Shown: positions 1 through 9,550, counted from the first letter of the stretch. The stretch is 64,000 nucleotides of DNA from Rhizobium sp. Q54 (GCA_945861265.1 CAMAUC010000001.1:186001-250000); one strand, 5' to 3'. The notes: generated from the sequence alone by a model not told the origin. Program-made: numbers and translations.

Positions 1-417
1 GGAGATCGCATCGGCGAACTCGCGCACCAGTTCGCGTTCCATCTCGGTGAGAATATTTTTTCGCTTGGCCGGCAGCTTGCCGAGTTCGTTGAGCTGAATT
101 TTATGCTCGTCGTCGGCGTCGCGATAGACCTCGAGCAGCGCGCCGACCAGAGCGCGTAACCGCTGGCGCGGCGGCAAGGTGCGGCTGACCGCGGCGACCG
201 CGTCGAGCAATTCCTGCAAATGAGCTTGCAGAATATCGAACAGCAGCTCCGCCTTGTTGACGTAATAATGATACAGCAGCGCCTTGGAGACACGGCAAGC
301 CTTGGCGACCTGCGCCATCGAGGCGCGGTCATAGCCATGCTTGGCGAAGACGGCAGCGGATCGATCGAGGATCGCCTGCCGTTTGCCATCGTAGTCGGCA
401 GCCCGTGGGCGCGCCAT
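1..417 (-). CDS. TetR/AcrR family transcriptional regulator (3' end outside window)
   Basis: The gene starts with ATG at 417 and runs off the left edge, leaving 139 N-terminal residues. The first 50 or so residues form a TetR helix-turn-helix: an AVFAKHGYDRASMAQVAKA stretch, then VSKALLYHYYVNKAEL with the family's Tyr-Tyr recognition-helix end. The visible C-terminal part is helical ligand-binding domain. It is the last gene of the leftward paaG-paaI-paaK group, 65 bp after paaK, with a palindromic repeat in the gap. TetR proteins of this kind commonly repress acyl-CoA catabolic operons (PaaR type), so it probably senses phenylacetyl-CoA or a related thioester. That effector is inference. The ring-hydroxylase genes paaABCDE are not in view. 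Confidence 0.88.
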   Translation of the reverse strand, partial: MARPRAADYDGKRQAILDRSAAVFAKHGYDRASMAQVAKACRVSKALLYHYYVNKAELLFDILQAHLQELLDAVAAVSRTLPPRQRLRALVGALLEVYRDADDEHKIQLNELGKLPAKRKNILTEMERELVREFADAIS

Positions 418-434
418 TAGCGTCCCTCTCCTTT

Positions 435-483
435 GCGCATGATCTTGACCGAAAACCGGTACCTACTTTTCGGGATCATGCGC
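435..483. repeat. Intergenic palindromic repeat (REP-like)
   Basis: Perfect 10-bp arms, GCGCATGATC at 435-444 and GATCATGCGC at 474-483, enclose inner arms CGAAAA (450-455) and TTTTCG (467-472). The right end touches the first base of the paaK stop codon. From memory this is a common Rhizobiales intergenic palindrome. It may form an RNA hairpin between paaK and the TetR gene. Confidence 0.75.
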
Positions 484-1793
484 TACTCCTTCGGCCGCTT
501 GTCGACGATGCGGCGGGCCTTGCCGCCCGACCGCTCGATACCGCCCGGATCGGCGACAACAATATCGACGCCGATGCCGACGACATTGCGGATGTGCGCC
601 GCGAGCAGCGCCGCCTGCGCGGCACGCGAAGCCTCATCGGTATGGTCGGCGCGCGCTTCGACATGCAGGCGCACGACGTCGAGCCGCTGCTCGCGGTCAA
701 GCTCGATCAGGAAATGCGGGCTCAAGCCGTCGCAGCGCAGCAGTTGCTCCTCGATCTGCGTTGGAAAAACATTGACCCCGCGCACGATCATCATGTCGTC
801 GGAACGGCCTGTCACCTTCTCCATCCGCCGCATGCTGCGCGCGGTGCCAGGCAGCAGCCGCGTCAGGTCGCGGGTGCGATAGCGGATCACCGGCATCGCT
901 TCCTTGCTTAGCGAGGTGAAAACCAGTTCGCCGCGCTCGCCGTCAGGCAGCACCTTGCCGGTCTCGGGATCGATCACCTCCGGATAGAAATGATCTTCCC
1001 ATATGTGCAGCCCGTCCTTGGTCTCGACGCATTCATTGGCAACGCCCGGCCCCATCACTTCCGATAGGCCGTAAATATCGACCGCGTCCATGTCGAATGC
1101 CTTCTCGATTTCCGATCGCATCGAATTGGTCCACGGCTCGGCGCCGAAGATGCCGATCTTGAGTGAGCAATTGCGTGGATCGATCTGCTTGGCGCGAAAC
1201 TCATCGAGGATCGCCAGCATGTATGACGGTGTGACCATGATGATGTCGGGCGCAAAATCGGTGATGAGAGAAACCTGACGCTCGGTCATGCCTCCCGACA
1301 CCGGGATGACCGTGCAGCCGAGCCGTTCCGCGCCGTAATGCGCGCCCAAACCGCCAGTAAACAGGCCGTAGCCGTAGGAAATATGCACCTTCATGCCCGG
1401 GCGGCCGCCGGAGGCGCGGATCGAGCGCGCCATCATGTCGGCCCAGATGTCGATGTCCTTTTGCGTATAACCGACCACGGTCGGCTTGCCGGTCGTCCCG
1501 GACGACGCATGAATGCGCGCAACTTTCTCCTGCGGCACCGCGAACATACCGAACGGATAATTATCGCGCAGGTCCTGCTTGGTGGTGAACGGGAAGCGGG
1601 CGAGATCGCTCAATGTCCTGAAGTCGTCCGGATGCACACCGGCCGCGTCGAACTTGCTGCGATAGGCGGCAACGTTGTCATAGGCGTGCTTGAGTGACCA
1701 TTTCAGACGCTGCGTCTGCAAGGCGGCGATCTCGTCGCGCGATGCCGTCTCGATAGGCTCGAGGCCGTAAGGCCGGTAGGACTTGTCGAGCAT
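483..1793 (-). CDS. paaK: Phenylacetate-CoA ligase
   Basis: A 436-residue cytoplasmic enzyme that activates phenylacetate with ATP and CoA to phenylacetyl-CoA, the entry step of the aerobic phenylacetate pathway. The length fits the PaaK family. The AMP/ATP-binding loop SSGTTGKPTVVGYT lies at about residues 97-110, followed by DIYGLSEVMGPG and YRTRDLTRLLPG, all characteristic of PaaK adenylate-forming enzymes. The start is the ATG at 1793, preceded by a near-perfect GGAGGAGG ribosome site. A longer upstream in-frame extension has no such signal. It lies 17 bp downstream of paaI, in the leftward operon paaG-paaI-paaK-tetR. Confidence 0.96.
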   Translation of the reverse strand: MLDKSYRPYGLEPIETASRDEIAALQTQRLKWSLKHAYDNVAAYRSKFDAAGVHPDDFRTLSDLARFPFTTKQDLRDNYPFGMFAVPQEKVARIHASSGTTGKPTVVGYTQKDIDIWADMMARSIRASGGRPGMKVHISYGYGLFTGGLGAHYGAERLGCTVIPVSGGMTERQVSLITDFAPDIIMVTPSYMLAILDEFRAKQIDPRNCSLKIGIFGAEPWTNSMRSEIEKAFDMDAVDIYGLSEVMGPGVANECVETKDGLHIWEDHFYPEVIDPETGKVLPDGERGELVFTSLSKEAMPVIRYRTRDLTRLLPGTARSMRRMEKVTGRSDDMMIVRGVNVFPTQIEEQLLRCDGLSPHFLIELDREQRLDVVRLHVEARADHTDEASRAAQAALLAAHIRNVVGIGVDIVVADPGGIERSGGKARRIVDKRPKE

Positions 1794-1810
1794 TATTACC
1801 TCCTCCCCAC

Positions 1811-2248
1811 TCAGCCGGCCGCAAGGCCCGGCACGAGTTCGCCTTCGATAGTGCGCGAATGACCGCGGAATTCGGCGATCACAATGCCGTCCTGCCGCGT
1901 GACCGTGATGTCGTAGATGCCGGAACGGCCGGCGCGGTGGCGCTCGGCGGCGCGCGCGGTCAGCCGGTCGCCCAGTTTGCCGGCGACCAGAAAAGTGATC
2001 GCGCAATGCTGCGCGACGGTGCGCTGGTTATAGGTGTTGCAGGAGAACGCGAAGGCGGAATCGGCCAGCGTGAAGATGAAGCCACCATGGCAGATGTTGT
2101 GGCCGTTGACGTGGCGCTTGGCCACGGTCAACGCCACCTCCGAGCGGCCGGGGCCGACCGAGATCAGCTCGATGCCGAGCCCGCGGCTGGCCTCGTCGTC
2201 GGCCCACATCGCCTGGGCGCAAGCCTGTGCCAATTCGTCGGCGGTCAC
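1811..2248 (-). CDS. paaI: Hydroxyphenylacetyl-CoA thioesterase (hotdog fold)
   Basis: A 145-residue single hotdog-domain thioesterase. The conserved HGGFIFTLADSAFAF block at about residues 54-68 carries the catalytic Asp63, with the preceding VNGHNICHGG typical of PaaI. PaaI hydrolyses stalled ring-hydroxylated phenylacetyl-CoA and so rescues CoA when the pathway backs up. It starts with GTG at 2248, directly after the TAA of paaG with no intervening base. An AAGGGGG ribosome site lies inside the end of paaG, so the two genes are translationally coupled. Confidence 0.94.
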   Translation of the reverse strand: MTADELAQACAQAMWADDEASRGLGIELISVGPGRSEVALTVAKRHVNGHNICHGGFIFTLADSAFAFSCNTYNQRTVAQHCAITFLVAGKLGDRLTARAAERHRAGRSGIYDITVTRQDGIVIAEFRGHSRTIEGELVPGLAAG

Positions 2249-3043
2249 TTAGTCCCCCTTGCCGGTGAAGACCGGCGCGCGCTTGTCCATGAATGCCCGC
2301 ACGCCCTCGGCGTAATCCGCCGAGAAGCCGGCCTTGCGTTGCAGATCGCGCTCGAGCTCAAGCTGCGCGCCGAGATCGTTGCTCTCGGAGGCATCTAACG
2401 CGCGCTTGATCTGCGCCAGACCGAAGGTCGGTCCGGCGGCGAATTGCGCGCACATCTTTTCGGCCTCGGGCAAAAGCTTGTCGTCGTCGAGCGCCTTCCA
2501 GATCAGGCCCCATTCGGCCGCTGTTTCCGCCGGCAATGGCTCGGCCAACAGCGACAGCGCACGCGCCCGCGCCGCGCCGACCAGGCGCGGCAGGAACCAG
2601 GTGCCGCCGGAATCCGGTACGAGGCCGATCTTGGCGAAGGCCTGGACGAACTTGGCGCTTTTGCCGGCCAGCACGATGTCGCAAGCGAGCGCGATATTGG
2701 CGCCGGCACCGGCCGCGACGCCATTGACGGCCGCGACCACCGGAAACGGCAGCGCGCGCAATTTTTTCACCAGCGGATTGTAGAAAGCGCCGATCGTGGC
2801 GCCGAGATCGGGGCGGACGTCGCCGCTCGCCAGCCGGTCGCCGAGATCCTGTCCGGCGCAGAAGCCGCGCCCGGCGCCGGTGAGCAGCAACGCGCGGCAT
2901 TCCGGGTCGGCTTCGGCCTGCGTCAACGCCGCCATCAGCGCCCGGTGCATGGCTTCGGTAAAGGAATTGAGGCGATCCGGCCGATTCAGCGTGATCGCGT
3001 AATAGCCTGCGCGTTTGTCGACGAGGATGGGGGTCTCGTCCAT
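2249..3043 (-). CDS. paaG: Enoyl-CoA hydratase/isomerase family, 1,2-epoxyphenylacetyl-CoA isomerase
   Basis: A 264-residue crotonase-fold protein. GFCAGQDL at residues 60-67 and LVPDSGGTWFLPRLVG at about 141-156 are characteristic of PaaG. Asp144 is the likely catalytic acid corresponding to the PaaG active-site Asp. PaaG isomerises ring-1,2-epoxyphenylacetyl-CoA to the oxepin-CoA that PaaN/PaaZ then opens. It is the first gene of the leftward operon and diverges from paaN across a 205-bp regulatory gap. Other crotonases (PaaF) are similar, but the QDLGDR sequence and the neighbours favour PaaG. Confidence 0.93.
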   Translation of the reverse strand: MDETPILVDKRAGYYAITLNRPDRLNSFTEAMHRALMAALTQAEADPECRALLLTGAGRGFCAGQDLGDRLASGDVRPDLGATIGAFYNPLVKKLRALPFPVVAAVNGVAAGAGANIALACDIVLAGKSAKFVQAFAKIGLVPDSGGTWFLPRLVGAARARALSLLAEPLPAETAAEWGLIWKALDDDKLLPEAEKMCAQFAAGPTFGLAQIKRALDASESNDLGAQLELERDLQRKAGFSADYAEGVRAFMDKRAPVFTGKGD

Positions 3044-3112
3044 GGCGTCCTCCCCGATCGGCGCTTCTTTGTCCCCCCGAGGAGGAGTTTGAGCGTCCTG
3101 ATCGAATAATAC

Positions 3113-3141
3113 TTGACTGACCGGCCGGTCGGCTAATTAAT
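3113..3141 (+). promoter_or_regulatory. Candidate promoter with embedded palindromic operator, paaG/paaN divergent region
   Basis: TTGACT (3113-3118) and an AT-rich ATTAAT (3136-3141) are spaced 17 bp apart and face paaN. Between them lies the perfect 12-bp palindrome GACCGGCCGGTC (3119-3130). A GC-rich ACCGG..CCGGT-type dyad between -35 and -10 is typical of TetR operators. The TetR gene at the window start is the obvious candidate to bind it. This is inferred from sequence layout only. Confidence 0.5.
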
Positions 3142-3248
3142 AGGCCACGCAAGATAGAGGTGTCAACGCGGCGCGGCGGCCGAAGGCGAACCGGATCGGT
3201 TCATCGATAAGCCGCCAGAACGACCGCGAGGCGCCAGGAGGAAATGCC

Positions 3249-4913
3249 ATGAGCCGCTTTTTCGAAGCGCATCGCGCCATGCTTGATCGCGCCGTTGAGG
3301 CGTGCCGCGCGCGAACCTACTGGAGCGCTTTTCCGGAATCGGCCAGCGGCAAAATCTATGGCGAGACCGCCAAGGCCGACGGCGAAGCGGCGTTCAAGGC
3401 CCTGCTCGGCAAGCCCTTCGATCTCGACCAGCCGGGTGAGCGCCGCGTCGGCCATGAGGTGTCGCCCTACGGCGTCACGCTTGGCATCACCTATCCGGCC
3501 GCATCCGCCGACACTCTGATCGCCGCGTCGCAGCGCGCCGGCGAAGCATGGGCGAAAGCCTCCATCGAGGATCGCGTCGGCGTCTGCCTGGAAATCCTGC
3601 ATCGCGTGAACCGGCAGAGTTTCCTGATGGCCAACGCCGTCATGCATACGACCGGCCAGGCCTTCATGATGGCGTTCCAGGCCGGCGGCCCGCACGCGCA
3701 GGACCGCGGCCTCGAAGCCGTCGCCTACGCCTATGACGAAATGAACCGCGTGCCGCGCAGCGCCGAATGGGCCAAGCCGCAAGGCAAAGGCGAGCCGCTG
3801 GTGCTCGACAAGACGTGGCGCATCGTGCCGCGCGGCGTCGCGCTGACCATCGGCTGCGCCACCTTCCCGACATGGAACGGCTATCCCGGCATTTTCGCCA
3901 GCCTGGCGACCGGCAATACCGTCATCGTCAAGCCGCATCCGGGCGCCATTTTGCCGCTGGCCATCACCGTGCAGATCGCACGCGCGGTCTTGCGCGAAGC
4001 CGGCTTCGATCCCAACGTGCTGATGCTCGCCGCCGACGAGGCGGAAACGCCGATCACCAAGGATCTGGTCATGCGGCTGGACATCGCCATCGTCGACTTC
4101 ACCGGAGGGCCCGCTTTCGGCAGCTGGCTGCGCGCCAACGCCAAGACCGATCTGGTGTTCACCGAAGAAGCCGGCATCAATCCGATCGTCATCGCCTCGA
4201 CCAACGATTTCCGCGGCCTGTGTGGCAATGTCGCCTTCTCGCTGTCGCTCTATTCCGGCCAGATGTGCACGGCGCCGCAGAATATCTTCGTACCGGCCGG
4301 CGGCATTGAGACCAATGACGGCCCCAAGAGCTTCGACGAGGTCGCATCCGGTATCGGCACGGCGATCGACAAGCTCCTGGGCGAGCCCGAGCGCGCCGCG
4401 GGCATTCTCGGCGCCGTGCAGAACGAGGCCACAGTGGCGCGCGTCAATGCCGCGCGCAAACTCGGCCGGATCGTCCGCGATTCTTCGGCCGTGCCGGTGA
4501 CCGGTTTTGCCGATGCGCGCACCGCCAGCCCGCTGGTCTTGGCGGTCGATGCCGCCGATGAAGCGGCCTGGGGTGAGGAACGCTTCGGCCCGATCAGCTT
4601 CATCGTCAAAGCCGCCTCGATCGCCGACGCCATTATGCGCGCCGCGGAATCGGCGCGGCGCAAGGGCGCCATCACCGCCTCGCTCTACGCCACTGACGAC
4701 GCCACCATCAACGCGGCGGGCGATGCGTTTGCCCGCGCCGGCGTGGCGTTGTCCGTTAATCTCACCGGCGGGGTTTACGTCAACCAGTCCGCCGCCTTCA
4801 GCGACTATCACGTCACCGGCGCCAACCCCGCCGGCAATGCGTGCCTGACCGACGCGGCATTCGTCGCCAATCGATTCCGCGTCGCCACGATCCGCCGGCA
4901 AAGGGCGGCCTAA
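3249..4913 (+). CDS. paaN: Phenylacetic acid degradation protein PaaN (aldehyde dehydrogenase-type)
   Basis: A 554-residue ALDH-superfamily protein of the PaaN type. Cys340 in SGQMCTAPQN is the catalytic thiol, TEEAGINP around 305-312 holds the general-base Glu, and the cofactor region includes TFPTWNGYPGIFASLATGN. It lacks the C-terminal MaoC hydratase domain of the bifunctional PaaZ. Ring-hydrolysis of oxepin-CoA therefore needs a separate hydratase, or PaaN oxidises the aldehyde after another enzyme opens the ring. The start at 3249 is supported by AGGAGGAA 5 bp upstream. It is divergent from paaG and followed after 42 bp by an importer operon. Confidence 0.93.
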   Translation: MSRFFEAHRAMLDRAVEACRARTYWSAFPESASGKIYGETAKADGEAAFKALLGKPFDLDQPGERRVGHEVSPYGVTLGITYPAASADTLIAASQRAGEAWAKASIEDRVGVCLEILHRVNRQSFLMANAVMHTTGQAFMMAFQAGGPHAQDRGLEAVAYAYDEMNRVPRSAEWAKPQGKGEPLVLDKTWRIVPRGVALTIGCATFPTWNGYPGIFASLATGNTVIVKPHPGAILPLAITVQIARAVLREAGFDPNVLMLAADEAETPITKDLVMRLDIAIVDFTGGPAFGSWLRANAKTDLVFTEEAGINPIVIASTNDFRGLCGNVAFSLSLYSGQMCTAPQNIFVPAGGIETNDGPKSFDEVASGIGTAIDKLLGEPERAAGILGAVQNEATVARVNAARKLGRIVRDSSAVPVTGFADARTASPLVLAVDAADEAAWGEERFGPISFIVKAASIADAIMRAAESARRKGAITASLYATDDATINAAGDAFARAGVALSVNLTGGVYVNQSAAFSDYHVTGANPAGNACLTDAAFVANRFRVATIRRQRAA

Positions 4914-4955
4914 AGAATAATCGGGAACAACAAGAATCCACCACGGGAGGAAAAG

Positions 4956-6107
4956 ATGACGACACACCTGCGAAACAGTCTGCCGAAACTGCTGGCCGCG
5001 GCCGCATTCATTGTGGCTGCCAGCGCCGCTCATGCCGACATCAAGATCGGCGCGGTGCTTTCGGTGACCGGACCCGCCTCGTTCCTTGGCGATCCGGAAA
5101 AGAAGACCCTGGAAATGTACGTCGCCGACATCAACGCCAAGGGCGGCGTCAACGGCCAGAAGATCAACTTGATCATCTATGACGATGCCGGGAATCCCAA
5201 TCAGGCCCGCACGTTCGGCACCCGCCTGATCGAGCAGGACGGCGTCGATGCGCTGCTTGCCGGATCGACCACCGCCACCAGCATGGCGATCATTCCGCTC
5301 GCGGAAGAAGCCAAGGTCCCCTTCATCAATTTCGCCGGCGCGGTGCAGGCGGTGTTTCCGGCCAAGCCTTATATCTTCAAGACCCCGCATACCGACCTGA
5401 TGGCGTGCGAGAAGATCTTCGAGGACCTCAAGAAGCGCGGCCTCACCAAGATCGCCATGATCTCGGGCAAGGACGCCTTCGGCGCCTCGATGCAGCAGCA
5501 GTGCATGACCGTCAATGCCAAGTACGGCATCGACGTGCTGCATCAGGAGACCTACGGCCCCGGCGACACCGACATGACGCCGCAACTCACCAACATCAAG
5601 GGCACCGCCGGCATCCAGGCTGTCGTCAATCCCGGCTTCGGCCAGGGCCCGGCGATCGTCACCCGCAACTACAAGCAGCTCGACATCAAGGTGCCGCTCT
5701 ATGAGAGCCATGGCGTGGGCTCCAAGCAGTATATCGACCTCGCCGGCGCCGCCGCCGACGGTGTCCGTCTGCCGGCCGCCGCCCTGCTCGTCGCCGACAA
5801 GCTGCCGGCCAACGATCCGCAGAAGAAGGTCGTGGTCGATTACAAGACGACCTACGAAAAGAACACCGGGCAGCCGGTGTCGACTTTCGGCGGTCACGCC
5901 TATGACGGCCTGATGATTTTGGTCGATGCGATGAAGCGCGCCAAGAGCGCCGACAAGGCGAAGGTGCGCGACGCCATCGAGGCGACCAAGAACTTCATGG
6001 GCACCGGCGGCGTGGTCAACATGTCGGCGACCGACCATCTCGGTCTCGATCTCTCGGCCTTCCGCATGCTCGAGATCAAGAACGGCGACTGGACCCTGGC
6101 GAACTAA
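4956..6107 (+). CDS. Branched-chain amino acid-type ABC transporter substrate-binding protein
   Basis: A 383-residue periplasmic binding protein of the LivK/AmiC type (Peripla_BP_6). The signal peptide ends at AHA (25-27), and the mature protein begins DIKIGAVLSVTGPASFLG. Its GGAGG ribosome site is strong. Its position between paaN and LivHMGF genes suggests that it binds an aromatic acid rather than an amino acid, since this family often serves aromatic-acid uptake in Rhizobiales. That ligand is inference. Two palindromic repeats separate it from the permease gene and may adjust the SBP:permease expression ratio. Confidence 0.92.
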   Translation: MTTHLRNSLPKLLAAAAFIVAASAAHADIKIGAVLSVTGPASFLGDPEKKTLEMYVADINAKGGVNGQKINLIIYDDAGNPNQARTFGTRLIEQDGVDALLAGSTTATSMAIIPLAEEAKVPFINFAGAVQAVFPAKPYIFKTPHTDLMACEKIFEDLKKRGLTKIAMISGKDAFGASMQQQCMTVNAKYGIDVLHQETYGPGDTDMTPQLTNIKGTAGIQAVVNPGFGQGPAIVTRNYKQLDIKVPLYESHGVGSKQYIDLAGAAADGVRLPAAALLVADKLPANDPQKKVVVDYKTTYEKNTGQPVSTFGGHAYDGLMILVDAMKRAKSADKAKVRDAIEATKNFMGTGGVVNMSATDHLGLDLSAFRMLEIKNGDWTLAN

Positions 6108-6132
6108 GGGCCCGCGAAGCCAAACGGCGCTT

Positions 6133-6182
6133 CCCCTCATCCTTCGAGACGGCCGCTCTCGCGGCCTCCTCAGGATGAGGGG
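6133..6182. repeat. Intergenic palindromic repeat, first of a pair
   Basis: Outer arms CCCCTCATCCT (6133-6143) and AGGATGAGGGG (6172-6182) are perfect. Inner arms GGCCGC (6151-6156) and GCGGCC (6161-6166) enclose TCTC. This is a long hairpin just after the SBP stop codon and a familiar type of intergenic repeat in Bradyrhizobium-like genomes. Confidence 0.8.
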
Positions 6183-6193
6183 GCGTTTTGCCT

Positions 6194-6234
6194 CATGGTG
6201 AGGAGCATCGCGCAGCGATGCGTCTCGAACCATG
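6194..6234. repeat. Intergenic palindromic repeat, second of a pair
   Basis: Arms CATGGT (6194-6199) and ACCATG (6229-6234) flank inner arms GCATCGC (6205-6211) and GCGATGC (6215-6221). It lies 11 bp after the first palindrome and 22 bp before the livH start. A longer in-frame start for livH at 6188 would translate this repeat, so that start was rejected. Confidence 0.78.
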
Positions 6235-6256
6235 CGGCGCCCCACTGAGAGAGCCG

Positions 6257-7129
6257 ATGCCCGAATTCCTGCAATTCGCATTTTCCGGGCTGACCGTGGG
6301 CGCGATCTACGCGCTGGTCGCGCTCGGCTTCACGCTGATCTACAACGCCTCCGGCGTGATCAATTTCGCGCAGGGCGAATTCGTCATGCTCGGCGGCATG
6401 GTGACTGTGTTCGCGCATGCGGCGGGCTTGCCGTTGCCGCTCGCCGCCTTGACTGCGCTCGTGACCGCGGTGGTGATTGGACTGGCGCTGTACCGCTTCG
6501 CCATCGAGCCGGCGCGCGGCGCCTCGGCGGTGTCGCTGATCATCATCACCATCGGTGCGTCGATCCTGCTGCGCGGCGCCACCAGCATCGTGTTCGACAA
6601 GAATTTCCATTCGCTGCCGCCCTATGCCGGAAGCGCGCCCTGGATCGTCGGCGGCGCGGCGCTATTGCCGCAAAGCCTCATCGTTCTCGGAGGTGCCGCG
6701 GCTATCGTCGTCGCACTTTGGTATTTCCTCACCCGCACGCTCACCGGCAAGGCCTTGCTGGCGACCGCCGCCAACCGGCTGGCCGCGCGCCTCGTCGGCA
6801 TCAACACCAACGCGGTTGTCGGGCTCTCCTTCGCGGTGTCGGCGGCGATCGGCGCCCTCGGCGGCATCCTGATGACGCCGATCACCTTCACCAGTTACGA
6901 TTCCGGCACGCTGCTGGCGCTCAAAGGTTTTGCCGCGGCGATGCTCGGCGGCATGGGCAATCCGCTCGGCGCGGTGGTCGGCGGGCTCGTCGTCGGCCTT
7001 TTGGAGGCCTTCAGCGCCGGCTACATCTCGTCGAGTTACAAGGACGCTGTCGCCTTCCTCGTCATTCTCGGCGTGCTGTTCCTGATGCCGCAGGGCCTGT
7101 TCGGCCGCGGCGGCGTGGAGCGTGTCTAG
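6257..7129 (+). CDS. Branched-chain amino acid-type ABC permease, LivH-like
   Basis: A 290-residue integral inner-membrane protein with about eight hydrophobic segments. The family block YNASGVINFAQGEFVMLGG lies near the N-terminus and GGMGNPLGAVVGGLVVGLLE in the C-terminal half. It forms the heterodimeric channel with the LivM-like protein encoded immediately downstream (TAG then ATG with no gap). The start at 6257 (MPEFLQFAF) is chosen because the upstream extension is made of repeat sequence. The cognate SBP, LivM, LivG and LivF genes are all adjacent, so this is a complete importer. Confidence 0.93.
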   Translation: MPEFLQFAFSGLTVGAIYALVALGFTLIYNASGVINFAQGEFVMLGGMVTVFAHAAGLPLPLAALTALVTAVVIGLALYRFAIEPARGASAVSLIIITIGASILLRGATSIVFDKNFHSLPPYAGSAPWIVGGAALLPQSLIVLGGAAAIVVALWYFLTRTLTGKALLATAANRLAARLVGINTNAVVGLSFAVSAAIGALGGILMTPITFTSYDSGTLLALKGFAAAMLGGMGNPLGAVVGGLVVGLLEAFSAGYISSSYKDAVAFLVILGVLFLMPQGLFGRGGVERV

Positions 7130-8077
7130 ATGATGCGCCGCTTTTTCGACAGTCCTTATGCCGTCGTCCTGGTGCTGGCGATCGTCGTCGCCGTCCTGCC
7201 GCTGCTGCTGCCGTCGCTGTTCTATCTGCGTGTCGCCGCGCTGATCTGCATCTTCGCGCTCGTCGTGGTCGGGCTCAATCTGCTGATCGGCTTTGCCGGA
7301 CAAGTGAGCCTTGGCCATGCCGGCTTCTTCGGTATCGGCGCTTACGCTGTTGCAATCGGGCCGACGCATCTCGGCATTCCGCCGTGGCTGGCGCTGATCC
7401 TTGGCGCCATCGCCGCCGGCGTCGTCGCCTTCCTGGTCGGCCGTCCGATTTTAAGACTGCGCGGCCACTATCTCGCGGTGGCGACGCTCGGCATGGGTCT
7501 CCTGTTCGCCATGGTGTTCGCCAATGAGTCGGCCTGGACCGGCGGTCCGGACGGCATGCCGGTGCCGCGCCTAGTCCTGTTCGGCTGGCGCATGAGCGGC
7601 CCGTGGACCTGGTACTGGATCGCCGGCGTGACCTTGGTGATCGGCGCATGGATCGCCGCCAATGTCATCGCTAGCCCGACCGGCCGGGCCCTGCGCGCCA
7701 TCCATGACAGCGAGACCGCGGCGCAGGTGCTCGGCATCGACGTCGCGCGCTACAAGCTGATCGCCTTCGTGCTGTCGGCGGTCTATGCCGCGGTCGCTGG
7801 CGCCTATCTGGCGATGTTCGACGGGCTGGTGACGCCGGAGGCGTCCGGATTCCTGCGCTCGATCGAATTCGTCACCATGGCCGTGCTCGGCGGACTGGGC
7901 TCGACGCTCGGCGGCATCGTCGGCGCGGCGCTGCTGGTGCTGCTGCCGCAACTGCTCACCGTGTTTCACGATTACGAGCACATCGCGCTCGGGCTGGTCA
8001 TGATCGTGGTCATGATCTTCGTGCCGGCCGGCATCGTGCCGTCGCTCGCCAATCTGCTCGGATGGAGGAAGTCGTGA
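7130..8077 (+). CDS. Branched-chain amino acid-type ABC permease, LivM-like
   Basis: A 315-residue polytopic membrane protein. The LivM signature GLNLLIGFAGQVSLGHAGFF lies near residues 46-65, and a cytoplasmic coupling region follows ATGRALRAIHDSETAAQVLGI-type sequence before VARYKLIAFVLSAVYA. It is the second permease of the importer. It starts directly after the livH stop. The livG gene overlaps its last 4 bases through a GTGA junction, showing tight coupling in the rightward operon. Confidence 0.93.
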   Translation: MMRRFFDSPYAVVLVLAIVVAVLPLLLPSLFYLRVAALICIFALVVVGLNLLIGFAGQVSLGHAGFFGIGAYAVAIGPTHLGIPPWLALILGAIAAGVVAFLVGRPILRLRGHYLAVATLGMGLLFAMVFANESAWTGGPDGMPVPRLVLFGWRMSGPWTWYWIAGVTLVIGAWIAANVIASPTGRALRAIHDSETAAQVLGIDVARYKLIAFVLSAVYAAVAGAYLAMFDGLVTPEASGFLRSIEFVTMAVLGGLGSTLGGIVGAALLVLLPQLLTVFHDYEHIALGLVMIVVMIFVPAGIVPSLANLLGWRKS

Positions 8078-8848
8078 GCAGGCTCGCAGTCGAAGGGCTC
8101 GGCATCGGCTTCGGCGGCGTCACCGCGCTGACCGACGTGTCGTTCAACGTCGAAGCCGGCGAGATTTTCGCCATCATCGGCCCCAACGGCGCCGGCAAGA
8201 CGACCTTGTTCAATGTCGTCTCCGGCCTCTATCCGCCGCGGCAGGGCCGCGTGCGCATCAACGACGAGGACGTGACCGGCCTGCCGCCATTCAAGCTGGC
8301 GCGGCGCGGCCTGTCGCGCACGTTCCAGAACCTGCAAGTGTTCTTCCGCATGAGCGCTGCCGACAACGTCATGGTCGGCCGGCACATGCACGAAAAGCGC
8401 AACGTGCTCGCGCATCTGTTCACGCTGCCCTCGGTACTCGAGCAGAACCGCGTCACCCGCGCCAAGGCCGAGGAGTTGCTGGCCTTTGTCGATTTATCCG
8501 ACGTCGCCGACCGTACCGCCGGCAACCTGCCCTATGGCGCGCTGCGCCGGCTGGAAATCGCACGCGCTTTGGCGACCGAGCCGCAAATCCTGTTGCTCGA
8601 CGAGCCGGCCGCCGGCTGCAACCCGGTTGAGACCGAAGAGATCGACAATGTGATCCAGAAGATCGCGGCGACCGGCGTCGCCATCGTGCTGGTCGAGCAC
8701 GACATGAAGCTGGTGATGAAAATCTCGCATCGCATTCATGTGCTGGATCAGGGCCACACCATCGCGCAAGGCACCGCCGGCGAGGTGCGCACCAACGAGC
8801 GGGTGATCGCCGCCTATCTCGGCCGGCACGGCCAGCGGGAGGCCGCGC

Positions 8849-8856
<8 letters not shown>
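8074..8856 (+). CDS. ABC transporter ATP-binding protein, LivG-like
   Basis: A 260-residue cytoplasmic ATPase energising the Liv-type importer. Walker A GPNGAGKT is at 36-43 and Walker B LLLDEPAAGCNP in the C-terminal half, with the switch His in VEHDMK. The signature reads LPYGALRRLEIARAL: the usual Gln before RRLE in LivG proteins is Leu here, a small deviation worth noting. GTG at 8074 is chosen because the in-frame ATG at 8062 would lie on its own GGAGGAA ribosome site. GTG gives the usual 4-base overlap with livM. Confidence 0.9.

Positions 8857-9550
<694 letters not shown>

Noticed and set aside
6188-6256. Upstream in-frame start for the LivH-like gene
   Set aside because: These 23 codons translate the second palindromic repeat; the family N-terminus begins at 6257.
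3201-6281. 1026-codon open frame on the minus strand across paaN and the SBP gene
   Set aside because: It is antisense to two clear genes, has no family motifs and an His/Arg/Gly-rich composition typical of the reverse frame of GC-rich coding DNA.
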